Assembly (NCBI GenBank): GCA_945957605.1
Contig: CAMFLR010000005.1
Coordinates: forward strand, 1-64,000
Source: an uncultured Isosphaeraceae bacterium
Lineage (GTDB): Bacteria > Planctomycetota > Planctomycetia > Isosphaerales > Isosphaeraceae
Length of the DNA: 64,000 nt
Reading direction: 5' to 3'
The notes under the pieces are model-generated. The model was not told where the DNA came from and ran no database searches. It saw only the letters and a program-made list of their open reading frames with translations. Below are positions 17,867 to 26,463 of this stretch, in pieces. How positions within the stretch are numbered: the first letter of the stretch is position 1; each line of letters starts with the position of its first letter. The position numbers were made by a program, and so were the translations under genes.

Positions 17867-17913
17867 GAATTGCCTCGGGGGATGAACGAATGCACGGCCA
17901 CAGTGAGACGTCG

Positions 17914-17975
17914 CGTGCCAGTGAGTCTTCCCTTTTCGTTTGGATGGAAGAGCACTGGCATAGCCAGTGGCACCC
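17914..17975. repeat. Dispersed inverted repeat family A, copy 3 (collapsed left arm)
   Basis: The right arm CACTGGC-ATA-GCCAGTGGCACCC is intact. The left arm reads only GTGCCAGTG, as if the hairpin stem between its two halves had been deleted precisely. Confidence 0.75.
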
Positions 17976-18065
17976 GAATAATCGCTGTGACAAGGCACTT
18001 TAGGAGCCTATCTTAACGGATGTGTCGCCATGGTAACCGGGCGAGGGATGGTTGTCGCGTGGTCA

Positions 18066-19769
18066 CTACGAGGTTTGCGGCTGCGGCCCGGGGCGCTTGC
18101 TGACTTCGTTCATGCGGCCCATGCAGGGGTTGAATGAGAGTCGAACGGCGACATACAGGCCGATTGCGAGGGTTCCGTAGGTAATTGCCCAGCCGAGGCA
18201 GGCGTCCTCGGTCTCGCCCCAGAACGAATTGCCGCGCCGGCTCATGAGATCGGAGAGTCGGTACAGGGCGATGAAAGGACTTGCCAGACTCCAAGAATGA
18301 TCGCTGTCCATGCTCAATAACGGAAAGCCGACCGCGATGGCGGTGTAAAGTGCAACGGCGAGGCCGAGGGCGCGGCCAAGCTGTCCGGCCCAACACGCGA
18401 GCGCCAGTCCCAGGCTCGAGACAAAAGCGCCGAGCGCGAAGCCGTACGCCAGAATCACATAAAATGCAAAGACCTTCATGTCGGGCAGGATGTGCAAAAC
18501 CAGCGAGTAGCAAACGACAATCGGCCAAAGGAGCACGAGCGGTGTGAGGCGAAACGTACCTCGCCACTTGCCCATGACGATGAGTGCGGTTGAGAGTGGC
18601 GTGGCGAGTAAGACATCGAGACTTCCGCGCACTCGTTCTTCGGCGAGCGAAGTGGCAGCGGTGACGCTCATGAGCAGAAAGCCGAGCGCGGCCGACATGC
18701 CTGCGACCAGGCCCGAATTTTCGCTGCCGAATCGTGGGTTGAGAATTTCGAGGTTGGAAAGGATGCACACTGCGCTCGCGAGGCCGGTCATGCCGAGGTA
18801 GACCGTCCAGACCACACGCGTCCACTGCGTCGGCCGGTTGCGGTGCCACTCACGCCAGAGGACGGGGTTCTTGTCGAGCGATGGGCTGGGCCACCAAGGG
18901 ACGTCGCGCCGGAATCTGCGTGCGGCTTTTGACTCGACGACGGGTTTGCGCTTCCGTTCGGCATCTCGAAGCGCGGCGGGATGCAACGAAATCACGGCAA
19001 GCCATGTGAATATGAGAGAGAGCGGAATCATGATCGCCGCGAATACGAGCGCTGCGAGAATCGGCTGCTGTACGATTCCCAAAGGGGCGACGGTCGCCTG
19101 GAACGCGGCCCAGAAGGGAATCGCCGGGCGAATCCAGTTCAAGATCGGTGTGTAGGTGCCATCATCGATTTGCTGTAGAAAGGCCCACGGCAGAATCCAG
19201 AGGGCCCAGACCGAATACACGACGCAGAGCACCTCGTGCGGCTTCGATCCCCAGACGGAGACGAGTGTCGTCAGGCTGCAACCGAGAACCGCCAGACTCG
19301 AGACGATGATGAAATCGGCAATGAGCTGTTCGTAATCGACACCGCCGAGAAGTGCGGCGATGATCGCCATTGGCACGGCGCAGGCGAGAATCGCCATTAC
19401 GGGCAGCGATCGCGCGGCGAGCTTGCCGAGGACGATCTCGCGGGCGCTGAGCTGCGTGGTGAGCAGATGTGTGAGCGATCCGCGCGATTTTTCGAGGCAG
19501 ATTGAGCCGGCCATCGCGGCCGGCGCGGCGAGGAGCATGAGGACGATTTCGACCACGACCATCAATTGATGAAAACGCTCACCCGCCATGACGAGCAACC
19601 GGTATGAGTATTCAACCGGGAAGTATTCGTATTCGTGACCCCAGATGGTCGAGAGGCAAAGCAGCAGAAAGCCGACGAAGATGGACCGGCCGACATAAAC
19701 CTGCCACCGCCGCGCCGCGAGAAGCGACTCCACGCTGAAAACCGGTCCGAAAGGAGAGCGGAGCCGCAT
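18066..19769 (-). CDS. ABC-2 type permease, large (567 aa)
   Basis: A membrane protein with about twelve hydrophobic segments in two halves. Each half has the ABC-2 pattern of a Gly-Ser-Leu coupling helix: EKSRGSLTHLLTTQLSAREI in the first (about residue 92-111) and EERVRGSLDVLLATPLSTAL in the second (about 380-400), separated by a soluble stretch near 285-300. It therefore looks like two fused ABC-2 permease modules. It begins six bases after the stop of the upstream permease gene, so the two are co-transcribed. No ATP-binding partner is encoded beside it. Confidence 0.82.
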   Translation of the reverse strand: MRLRSPFGPVFSVESLLAARRWQVYVGRSIFVGFLLLCLSTIWGHEYEYFPVEYSYRLLVMAGERFHQLMVVVEIVLMLLAAPAAMAGSICLEKSRGSLTHLLTTQLSAREIVLGKLAARSLPVMAILACAVPMAIIAALLGGVDYEQLIADFIIVSSLAVLGCSLTTLVSVWGSKPHEVLCVVYSVWALWILPWAFLQQIDDGTYTPILNWIRPAIPFWAAFQATVAPLGIVQQPILAALVFAAIMIPLSLIFTWLAVISLHPAALRDAERKRKPVVESKAARRFRRDVPWWPSPSLDKNPVLWREWHRNRPTQWTRVVWTVYLGMTGLASAVCILSNLEILNPRFGSENSGLVAGMSAALGFLLMSVTAATSLAEERVRGSLDVLLATPLSTALIVMGKWRGTFRLTPLVLLWPIVVCYSLVLHILPDMKVFAFYVILAYGFALGAFVSSLGLALACWAGQLGRALGLAVALYTAIAVGFPLLSMDSDHSWSLASPFIALYRLSDLMSRRGNSFWGETEDACLGWAITYGTLAIGLYVAVRLSFNPCMGRMNEVSKRPGPQPQTS

Positions 19770-19775
19770 TGGGAA

Positions 19776-21434
19776 TCATCCTTTCCGTGAACGATTCATC
19801 AGGACGATGCAACCCGTCGCGAACACGCTGCTGACGATCGCGAATACCCCGAGCGTGACCAGCGCAATGCCAGCCAGTCGGCTCTCGACGCCGATGTGCA
19901 GCAGGTCCCAGATGCGGGATGTGAGCGTGGAAATCCCGGGCGGCATGATGAGGGCCGCCGCGGGCAATTCACCGAGCGCGACGACGAACGCGACGCCCCA
20001 AGCCAGCGCAATCGCTCCGCGTGTCAGTGGTAATCCGACTGACCAGGCGCGACGTAACGGCCCTTCGCCATCAAGCTCGGCCGCTTCGAGCAGTTCTTGA
20101 GGCACCGCACGAACCGCCGGCCAAAGAACCAGCAACGCATACGTCCATGTTCTTACGACGAATGTAAGAATTAGGATTGCTGACGAATTGTAAAGCCAGA
20201 AAATGCGGTGATAGGCGAGGAGCATCGCCATGCCCGCGACGGGGCCGGGAACGGCCAGCGCAACGCAGGCCGAAGAGATGGTGATCGTGCTCCAGATCCG
20301 CGATTTTCGGCTGACCCACGCCAGGCACCACGCGAATGCGACGGCGAGCGTGGCCCCTGCTCCGCCCAGAATCAGACTGCCGCCGAGCGGGCTGTGAAGC
20401 GGGCGTCTCAGGAACGGCCCGATCACTTCGATGAGTGCGGTTCGAAGCGTGCCGATGAGTCCCGTGAACGACCAGTGCGGCGGAATGCCGAGGCGAGCGT
20501 CGCCGTGGACGCGTCCTGCTCTCCAAACCAGCGCATAGAACGGCAGGCCGAGTAAGACCGCCAATACTATGGCGACGACGACTCCCGCCGCGATCCGCCA
20601 GCGGCCGATGCGCCATGGTTGCGCGTGAGTGGCACGTGTGAGCATCCGTGCGGGCTGTGCGTGGATGATCCAGCGAGAGCCAATGAGCAGGCAAACGCCT
20701 AATACGCCCAGGGGCGGCAAGGCCGTTGCGGCGGCTGCGCCGGGGCCGTTGCCGATGCCGAACTGGATGTAGGCTTCCTCGGCATAAGTGCGAATGCGGA
20801 GAAGGTCGGTAACCGTCATATCACCGGCGGTGAGAACGGCGACGGCGAGCATTGCACCGAGGATCGCGGCAAGGGCGCGGCGGAGTGTCACGGTGGTGAC
20901 AACGCGCCAGGGAGGCAAATCGAGCCGCGCCGATTCTTCGAGCTCGGGTTCAACGAGTCGCAGGCCGACGCCGACGATCCAGATGATCCACGTCAATGAT
21001 GCGGCGGCATGCACGAAGGCCGCGCCGAAGCGTCCGACTAAGATTGGTTCAGTGCCGAACACCTGTGAACGGCCGAGATTGCCGAAGCCACCGAGCCAGC
21101 CGGTTGCGTAAAGCGGCATGGGCACGCAGGCGACGAGGGCCAGCACGATCAGCCAGAAACGGCGGCCCGGGAGATCGGTCCGAAAGAGAAGGAAGGCGAG
21201 AAAGATTCCCAGCGGCACGGCCATCAATTCGACGGTTGCAACGATGCGCAAGGTTTCGCCGAGCAGGCGCCAGGGGCGAACCTCCGCACCGTCGGAAAGG
21301 GGCGTCATCAAGCCGCCCCCTTGTGGGCCGGATTCTCCGTTCACGGCGGCAAGGATCGTTGCGAGCATCGGCCAGCCAACGACGGCGAAAAGCGCGAGGA
21401 CGAGCACTGTTCGCGCGAGATAACGTCCCGTCAT
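19776..21434 (-). CDS. Binding-protein-dependent ABC permease with two domains (iron/thiamine type)
   Basis: A 552-aa inner-membrane permease in which two homologous permease units are fused, as in FbpB/ThiP-type transporters. The coupling-loop EAA-like motifs are seen near ESARLDLPPWRVVTTVTLRRAL (about residue 210-232, abbreviated as SARLDLPPWRVVTTVTL) and LLEAAELDGEGPLRRAWSVG (about 455-475). The ATG at 21434 overlaps the upstream stop as ATGA; the longer frame to 21494 was rejected for that reason. No periplasmic binding protein or ATPase gene lies nearby, so the partners must be elsewhere. Confidence 0.82.
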   Translation of the reverse strand: MTGRYLARTVLVLALFAVVGWPMLATILAAVNGESGPQGGGLMTPLSDGAEVRPWRLLGETLRIVATVELMAVPLGIFLAFLLFRTDLPGRRFWLIVLALVACVPMPLYATGWLGGFGNLGRSQVFGTEPILVGRFGAAFVHAAASLTWIIWIVGVGLRLVEPELEESARLDLPPWRVVTTVTLRRALAAILGAMLAVAVLTAGDMTVTDLLRIRTYAEEAYIQFGIGNGPGAAAATALPPLGVLGVCLLIGSRWIIHAQPARMLTRATHAQPWRIGRWRIAAGVVVAIVLAVLLGLPFYALVWRAGRVHGDARLGIPPHWSFTGLIGTLRTALIEVIGPFLRRPLHSPLGGSLILGGAGATLAVAFAWCLAWVSRKSRIWSTITISSACVALAVPGPVAGMAMLLAYHRIFWLYNSSAILILTFVVRTWTYALLVLWPAVRAVPQELLEAAELDGEGPLRRAWSVGLPLTRGAIALAWGVAFVVALGELPAAALIMPPGISTLTSRIWDLLHIGVESRLAGIALVTLGVFAIVSSVFATGCIVLMNRSRKG

Positions 21435-22258
21435 CCGCGAAGCCCCGCCGCTTTCATGAGCGTCGCCGTCGATTGATAGGCTTCTGTCACCCATTCGGCG
21501 ATCATGTCGGGTTCGGGGGAGTATTCCAGTTCGATCGAGATCGTCCCGCCGTCGAGTCCGAGAGTTTTGATCGCATCAAGGTAGGGAGCAAAATCGACGA
21601 CTCCGCGTCCCGGAGGCAAGTCGCCGTGCACCTTGCCGTCGCAGTCGGAGATATGCACGTGAGCGACTTTGCCGCGGAGTTTTTCGATGAGCGATGCGGG
21701 CTGGTGCGCCAGGACGAGGTGTGAGATGTCGAGATTGGCTTTGACTGCGGGGTGGGCGACGTCGTCGAGGAACTTGCACATGCTGGCGACATCGTTCAGG
21801 AGCGAGAGGTGAAAGGGTTCAAGCTCCAGGGCGATTTCGAGGCCGAGGTCGGCGGCGCGAGCGCCGATTGTTTTCAAATGGCGGACGCCGGTGTCCCACT
21901 GCTCGGCGGGCGGGATCACTTCCTTTTGCCAGATGTATTCGCCCAGCACGAGGAGCAGGTTCTGGGCGCCGAAGGTTTTGCAGGCGTCGAGATAGGCGAA
22001 GACGCGATCGAGATGAAATCGCTGGACGCTCGGGTTGAAGTCGATGAGACCAACGGCGACGCAGGCCACGCTGATGATCGGCAAGCCGGCGCGGTCGCAC
22101 TCGGCTTTGATGAGGTCGATCTCGCCGGGAGCGGCGTCGAGCGGATCGACGAAGATGTCGATCGAGTCGAAGCCGATCTCTTTGGTTTTCTGGATGCCGT
22201 ATGCCGTCTCGCGGCCCGCCTGGGCCCATGCCGAGTTGATCAGCCCGAGATTCATCAT
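21431..22258 (-). CDS. Sugar phosphate isomerase/epimerase (TIM barrel)
   Basis: A 275-aa xylose-isomerase-like TIM barrel without a signal peptide, so it is cytoplasmic. Family features are GFDSIDIFVDPLDA, the Glu in IALELEPFHLSLL, ANLDISHLVLAH and VAHVHISDCDGKVHGDLPPG, which supply the usual metal-binding Glu, Asp and His. SIELEYSPEPD near the end carries the last Glu. It is the first gene of a three-gene set with two ABC permeases, the next overlapping by ATGA, which suggests use of an imported or exported carbohydrate. Substrate unknown. Confidence 0.85.
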   Translation of the reverse strand: MMNLGLINSAWAQAGRETAYGIQKTKEIGFDSIDIFVDPLDAAPGEIDLIKAECDRAGLPIISVACVAVGLIDFNPSVQRFHLDRVFAYLDACKTFGAQNLLLVLGEYIWQKEVIPPAEQWDTGVRHLKTIGARAADLGLEIALELEPFHLSLLNDVASMCKFLDDVAHPAVKANLDISHLVLAHQPASLIEKLRGKVAHVHISDCDGKVHGDLPPGRGVVDFAPYLDAIKTLGLDGGTISIELEYSPEPDMIAEWVTEAYQSTATLMKAAGLRG

Positions 22259-22359
22259 GATCGTGCGTGCCTGCGGTCGGTCGTTGAGAGGTTCGCCACC
22301 ATGAATGGCGACATTCCCACTTTAACCGAGGCGCTGCATGCAGTTGAGGGGCAAGCGGC

Positions 22360-23457
22360 TCAAGTCGACAGAGTGATCATCCGATGCTCGCGTGCCGAGG
22401 TGAGAACGGCCTCGCAGAGCTCGATCGTTTTCAGGTTGTCTTCACCGGAAATGTCGGGCTCGGTGCCGGTTTCGATCGCGCGTAGTAGGCCGGCCATCGT
22501 GCCGGAGAAAGCGTCGGGGAACCAGGCTTCATCCCAGCGCGGGCGATACCAGGTTCCGGCGTCGGCGATGCTGGTGAAGTCGATCGTCGAAGGGACTCGC
22601 GCGGGCCAGCCGGGCCAGCCGATCGTTCCTTTGGCGACACCCAGCGTTCCTTCGACCCGCCAGCGAACGAAAATGTCCTGCCCTGCCCCTTCACGCGCTG
22701 GACCGCCCCAAACGTCGTCCCAGCTCGAGGCTCGTGCGCCGTCGCCGAATTCGAGAATGTAGAGGTTGATACCGTCTTCGTGGGGGAAAGTCGTCCGAGG
22801 GTCGGGCCGGGTGCTGGCCATTACTCTTTCAGGGTTGCCCAGCCAGTAACGCAAGGTATCGAGGTGGTGGATGCTCATGATGTAGGTGCTGAGCGACCGG
22901 CCGCCTTGTGCCCACGACATCCAGTGTGGAATCGCGCGCATTTCGATCGTCGCCAGCACGGGATCGCCCAGAATCTTACGATCGAGCAGGTTTTTGCATG
23001 CGCGTACGGAATGATCGTAGCGCATGTTTTGATTCACTTGCAGGAGGATACCAGCCTTACGGCACCCGTCGACGAGTTCGCGTGCTTCGGCGGGATTCAT
23101 CGCCAGCGGCTTTTGCGCGAGAATCCCTTTTATGTTTCCCGGCTTGGCGAGGATCTGGCGAATGACAGCCGGTTGTTCGAGCGGTGGCACAGCCACATCG
23201 ATGACTTCGATCGCTGGCGAGTCGAGCATCGCATCGAGCGTGGGAAAAACCGTGCGCACTCCGCGCAGGCCTGCGACTTCTCTTGCCGATGCGTGCGTGC
23301 GCGAGGTGAGGCCGATCGCCGGGAATCCCGCGTTCGCGTAGGCGACGAGGTGGCAATGGCAGACGATGAAGCCTGCGCCCACGACGCCGATGCCCCAATC
23401 CTTGCGATTGGGCATCGGACTCAAGTAGCCAAGATTCGCCGGCGTAAGTTCAAGCAC
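22360..23457 (-). CDS. Gfo/Idh/MocA family oxidoreductase
   Basis: A 365-aa NAD(P)-dependent dehydrogenase. The N-terminal Rossmann motif GIGVVGAGFIVCHCHLVAY (about 22-40), the cofactor region IDVAVPPLEQPAVI and the EKP-like motif, here AQKPLAMNPAEA with Gln instead of Glu, are visible. HHLDTLRYWLGNPERV marks the C-terminal domain. The GTG at 23457 has GAGGGG seven bases upstream; an ATG at 23415 is the alternative. It lies about 100 bases downstream of the glycan operon on the same strand, so it may serve sugar modification for that pathway, which is inference. It is likely cytoplasmic. Confidence 0.87.
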   Translation of the reverse strand: MLELTPANLGYLSPMPNRKDWGIGVVGAGFIVCHCHLVAYANAGFPAIGLTSRTHASAREVAGLRGVRTVFPTLDAMLDSPAIEVIDVAVPPLEQPAVIRQILAKPGNIKGILAQKPLAMNPAEARELVDGCRKAGILLQVNQNMRYDHSVRACKNLLDRKILGDPVLATIEMRAIPHWMSWAQGGRSLSTYIMSIHHLDTLRYWLGNPERVMASTRPDPRTTFPHEDGINLYILEFGDGARASSWDDVWGGPAREGAGQDIFVRWRVEGTLGVAKGTIGWPGWPARVPSTIDFTSIADAGTWYRPRWDEAWFPDAFSGTMAGLLRAIETGTEPDISGEDNLKTIELCEAVLTSAREHRMITLST

Positions 23458-23566
23458 GGAGCCGCCCCTCGTCGGGATACCTTAAATAGCCGAGAGTCGT
23501 TCGCCTTTGAATGACCTCAGTTCACCGTCAGTGTAGCCTACCGTCCCGAAGAATGCGTGCAGAGCA

Positions 23567-24439
23567 TTAACTTTTTTTAATGAACTCGCATGCCGTTTCT
23601 TCCGGCGCAATCGATTCAATTGGCGCGAACCAGCGTGAGAATTCATCTTCTGTCACCCCTCGCACGATCGCACGCGCGATTCGCGCGATCGCCAAGAAGG
23701 GGGCCATCACGGCCATCGCACCAACATAAAGCGTCAAACACGCCAACCATGCGCCAGGCGCTGCGATTGCGAGAGTTCCCAGAATCGTCAGCGACATCAA
23801 AACGATGTGTGGCTCGCAAATCTTGTACGCAGGCCACGTAAAAAATCCACGACCCGTTCGCGGCCATCCTGGAGCTGGCGTGGGGCGGCCACCTGAGCCT
23901 CCATCGACGCGAAAAGACGTGGTTTCGCGCTTCAAGCGCTGGAAGATCGCCTTGTAGCGGCAGTCATTTGACAGGCCAAGAAATGTCCAACCGAGTGCAA
24001 TGATGAAGCCAAAAATTGTCCATCGTGGATCATTTGTGCGCACGGCGAGTCCGTACCCGAGCGCGAAACCCTGGAGAAGTCCGACCAGGTGGTGCATCAG
24101 GTAGTCGAGGTAGACGCCTTCGAGGCTCGCGCTGCGGCGCCAACGCGCAACCTGGCCGTCGACATGATCGAGCCAGAAGAAGACGTGCGCGAGGGCGACT
24201 CCGATCACGAAGCCAACTCGCGTTCCCGTTCCTATTGCTACGCTTGAAACAATGGTTGCAACAACTGCGAGCAGCGTGACCTGATGAGCGGAGAGGCCGA
24301 GTCGCACGGCGAGCCAGGTGCCGTAAACGGCGCTGGGACGCGCGATGCGGCGTGCCAGCCAGTTGCCGATTTCGCGATGCCGCTCTTTGTGCACTCGTGT
24401 GCAAAGCTCGGCCAGGGTTGGCCGATCCTCGCGATTCAT
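23567..24439 (-). CDS. CDP-alcohol phosphotransferase family membrane protein with altered motif
   Basis: A 290-aa membrane protein of the CDP-alcohol phosphatidyltransferase family, which joins a CDP-activated lipid or alcohol to an acceptor alcohol. The family motif is DxxDGxxAR-x8-GxxxDxxxD. Here it reads D91, D94, G95, A98, R99, G108, D112 and then His116 in place of the last Asp, the proposed catalytic base. About six hydrophobic segments surround it, and a Gly/Pro-rich soluble insertion lies near 175-200. The ATG at 24439 overlaps the upstream stop as ATGA, which sets the start against a much longer open frame (to 24994). It is the last gene of the glycan operon. Confidence 0.8.
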   Translation of the reverse strand: MNREDRPTLAELCTRVHKERHREIGNWLARRIARPSAVYGTWLAVRLGLSAHQVTLLAVVATIVSSVAIGTGTRVGFVIGVALAHVFFWLDHVDGQVARWRRSASLEGVYLDYLMHHLVGLLQGFALGYGLAVRTNDPRWTIFGFIIALGWTFLGLSNDCRYKAIFQRLKRETTSFRVDGGSGGRPTPAPGWPRTGRGFFTWPAYKICEPHIVLMSLTILGTLAIAAPGAWLACLTLYVGAMAVMAPFLAIARIARAIVRGVTEDEFSRWFAPIESIAPEETACEFIKKS

Positions 24440-26442
24440 CGCACCACCCGCGCCGTGGTGCCGAATTGCGCGGGGCCGTCGGTGAGATCGTAAATCGTGT
24501 AGCGGCGGGTGACGCCGTCGGGGTCGGTGATCGCTTGTTGGTAGAGCGGAGCGCGGTTCGCCGTCCAACTCGCGAGCTTGTGAGAGAGCGTCGGGTCGAA
24601 CTCGACGGCGGTTTCGGGCTCGGGGGGACAGAGCAACACATGCGTGAAACCGTCGCGACGGAGTGAGTCGGTGATCGTGCTGGCGTTTTCTTCGTGTGTG
24701 CCGAGCCCGGTCCGGCGGCGGTAGGCGAGTTCCATCGCATAGTCGCGCGGGATGTAGAAGCCGCGGTGATCTTGCCCGACAAGCTTCGCATTGGGGCTGA
24801 GATTCGCGTCGATCCACTGGCCGACGCGGTAAGTCGGTTCTTTCCTCGCGAGATACTCTGCCTGCGTTTCGCGGCCGAGGACGACACTTAAACCGTGCCT
24901 GGTGCGCGAGGCGGCGATTGTCGCTTCGAGACCAAGACAAATGAGCAGGCCGAGAATGAGGACGCGTGAAGGCACGGTGCGACGATCCCACCATTTTGCG
25001 GCGATCCAGGCCGCACCGACCGACAGCGGACCGACGGCGATTAACACGAATCTCATACTCTGGCGCTGGGTGATGCAGAGCGTGAGAAAGAGATACCCAA
25101 TAGCGATAATCCGCCAGACAGCCTTACCGGGTCGCTCGATCAGAAGTGCGGGGAGAATCAGGAGGAAAATCGGACCGAATTGATGGGCGAAGCTATCGAA
25201 CCGCGCCGGTTCGAGCGTCATCGGCCCGAGTGCGGTGAGGACGTTCCAGACCGTGACGGGGAGTGGTTTCTTGAGCGGATCGAGGACTTCGTCGAGTCCC
25301 GCACCGCCGAATACCTGGCGGAAGAACGGGAAAACTGGGTTGCCGGTGTAGTGATAGGCACGCATGTACCAGCAGCAGCCGACCAGGAACGCCAACGCTC
25401 CGAAGAGGAGCGGATGGGTCCAGTGGCCGCGGCGGGTTGGCTTGGCGAATGGTCCCACCTTGCGCTGGAAGGTCATGACGTCGCGCGGGTCGATGTAGAA
25501 GCGATCCTTGATGTGGCGAATCGCCCAGCTTTTTCCGCCGCCTGCGTCGGCTGAGGGTTTGCGCGCGGACCCTCGATCGCGCAGAGCTTGAAAGGCGAGC
25601 GTGGCGATCATCGCGAGGCCGATGAGCCCGCCCAAAACGAGCGCGGGGTATTTAACGCCGAGCGCTAGGCCCAGAACGATTCCGGCCAGGGCGGCACGTC
25701 GCGCGGTTTGCTTATCTTGCCAGCGCGTCCAGGCGAAGATCGCCGCGTTGCCGAATGCCGCGAGCGCAACATCGTTGAGCGGCGCGCCCATGCCGTTCGA
25801 GACGGCTGGCACCAGCAGCGCAATTGTGCCGGCCCAGCGTGCGCGATGGCCGAGCATCGGCCGGGCGATCGCTGTGACGCTGAGGGCGAAAACGAGGCCC
25901 ATCAACCATTGGATCAAGCGGCAGGCGACCGGGCTGCGAAGTGCGAGGGCGTCGGCGTAGAGTAATTCGGTGAGCAGCGGGTAGATCGTCTCGTGCAGAT
26001 TCGGGTCGAAGCCGACCGATCCCCAGTTGAGGAAGACCTTGGGGACCTGCAGGTGATAGCAAAGCGCATCGCCATCGGTGACCGGCGTGAGCGAGGTGAA
26101 GAATGTGCTTGCGACGACAATTGCCAGAAACACGTCGAAGACGGTGATTTGGGGCCGCACCCTGAGGTTGGGAGCATGTCGGCGGACAAGGAAGTTGAGA
26201 CCAGGCGCGGCGATGAGGCCGAGCAACGCTGTTGTCACTGCGATTGCGCGAGCGTTGAGTAGGCCGAGTTCGCCCAGCAGAAGCGTGACGAGGCCGAGTG
26301 CGCCGAGACCGAGCGGGAGGGCGAGTGCGAGGAGATCGGTGAGGGCTTCGGGGAGGTCGCGAAAAAGGCGCAGGAAGGCGGTGCCGAGTCCTGCGGCGAT
26401 GAGTGCCACGAGACAGACATAAAGGATGTCAAAAAGAATCAT
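24436..26442 (-). CDS. Multi-pass membrane glycosyltransferase, GT39/PMT-like
   Basis: A 668-aa protein with about eleven to thirteen hydrophobic segments followed by a soluble C-terminal domain (about 530-668). The first large loop contains SLTPVTDGDALCYHLQVPKV (about 115-134), where an Asp early in the loop followed by the family-like YHLQVPK context recalls the dolichyl-phosphate-mannose transferase/ArnT superfamily. It probably transfers a sugar from a polyprenyl-phosphate donor on the outer side of the inner membrane. The ATG at 26442 has GGAGG upstream. It sits between the flippase gene and the CDP-alcohol phosphotransferase gene, with which it overlaps by ATGA. Confidence 0.75.
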   Translation of the reverse strand: MILFDILYVCLVALIAAGLGTAFLRLFRDLPEALTDLLALALPLGLGALGLVTLLLGELGLLNARAIAVTTALLGLIAAPGLNFLVRRHAPNLRVRPQITVFDVFLAIVVASTFFTSLTPVTDGDALCYHLQVPKVFLNWGSVGFDPNLHETIYPLLTELLYADALALRSPVACRLIQWLMGLVFALSVTAIARPMLGHRARWAGTIALLVPAVSNGMGAPLNDVALAAFGNAAIFAWTRWQDKQTARRAALAGIVLGLALGVKYPALVLGGLIGLAMIATLAFQALRDRGSARKPSADAGGGKSWAIRHIKDRFYIDPRDVMTFQRKVGPFAKPTRRGHWTHPLLFGALAFLVGCCWYMRAYHYTGNPVFPFFRQVFGGAGLDEVLDPLKKPLPVTVWNVLTALGPMTLEPARFDSFAHQFGPIFLLILPALLIERPGKAVWRIIAIGYLFLTLCITQRQSMRFVLIAVGPLSVGAAWIAAKWWDRRTVPSRVLILGLLICLGLEATIAASRTRHGLSVVLGRETQAEYLARKEPTYRVGQWIDANLSPNAKLVGQDHRGFYIPRDYAMELAYRRRTGLGTHEENASTITDSLRRDGFTHVLLCPPEPETAVEFDPTLSHKLASWTANRAPLYQQAITDPDGVTRRYTIYDLTDGPAQFGTTARVVR

Positions 26443-26463
26443 GATGCAGGCGCCTCCGTGCGA

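Noticed and set aside
17867..17998. N-terminal extension of the exported 163-aa protein
   Set aside because: It also runs through a family A repeat, and a signal peptide begins at 17866.
24440..24994. N-terminal extension of the CDP-alcohol phosphotransferase
   Set aside because: The frame is antisense-like within the glycosyltransferase gene, Arg/Pro-rich, and the ATGA overlap at 24436-24439 fixes the real start.
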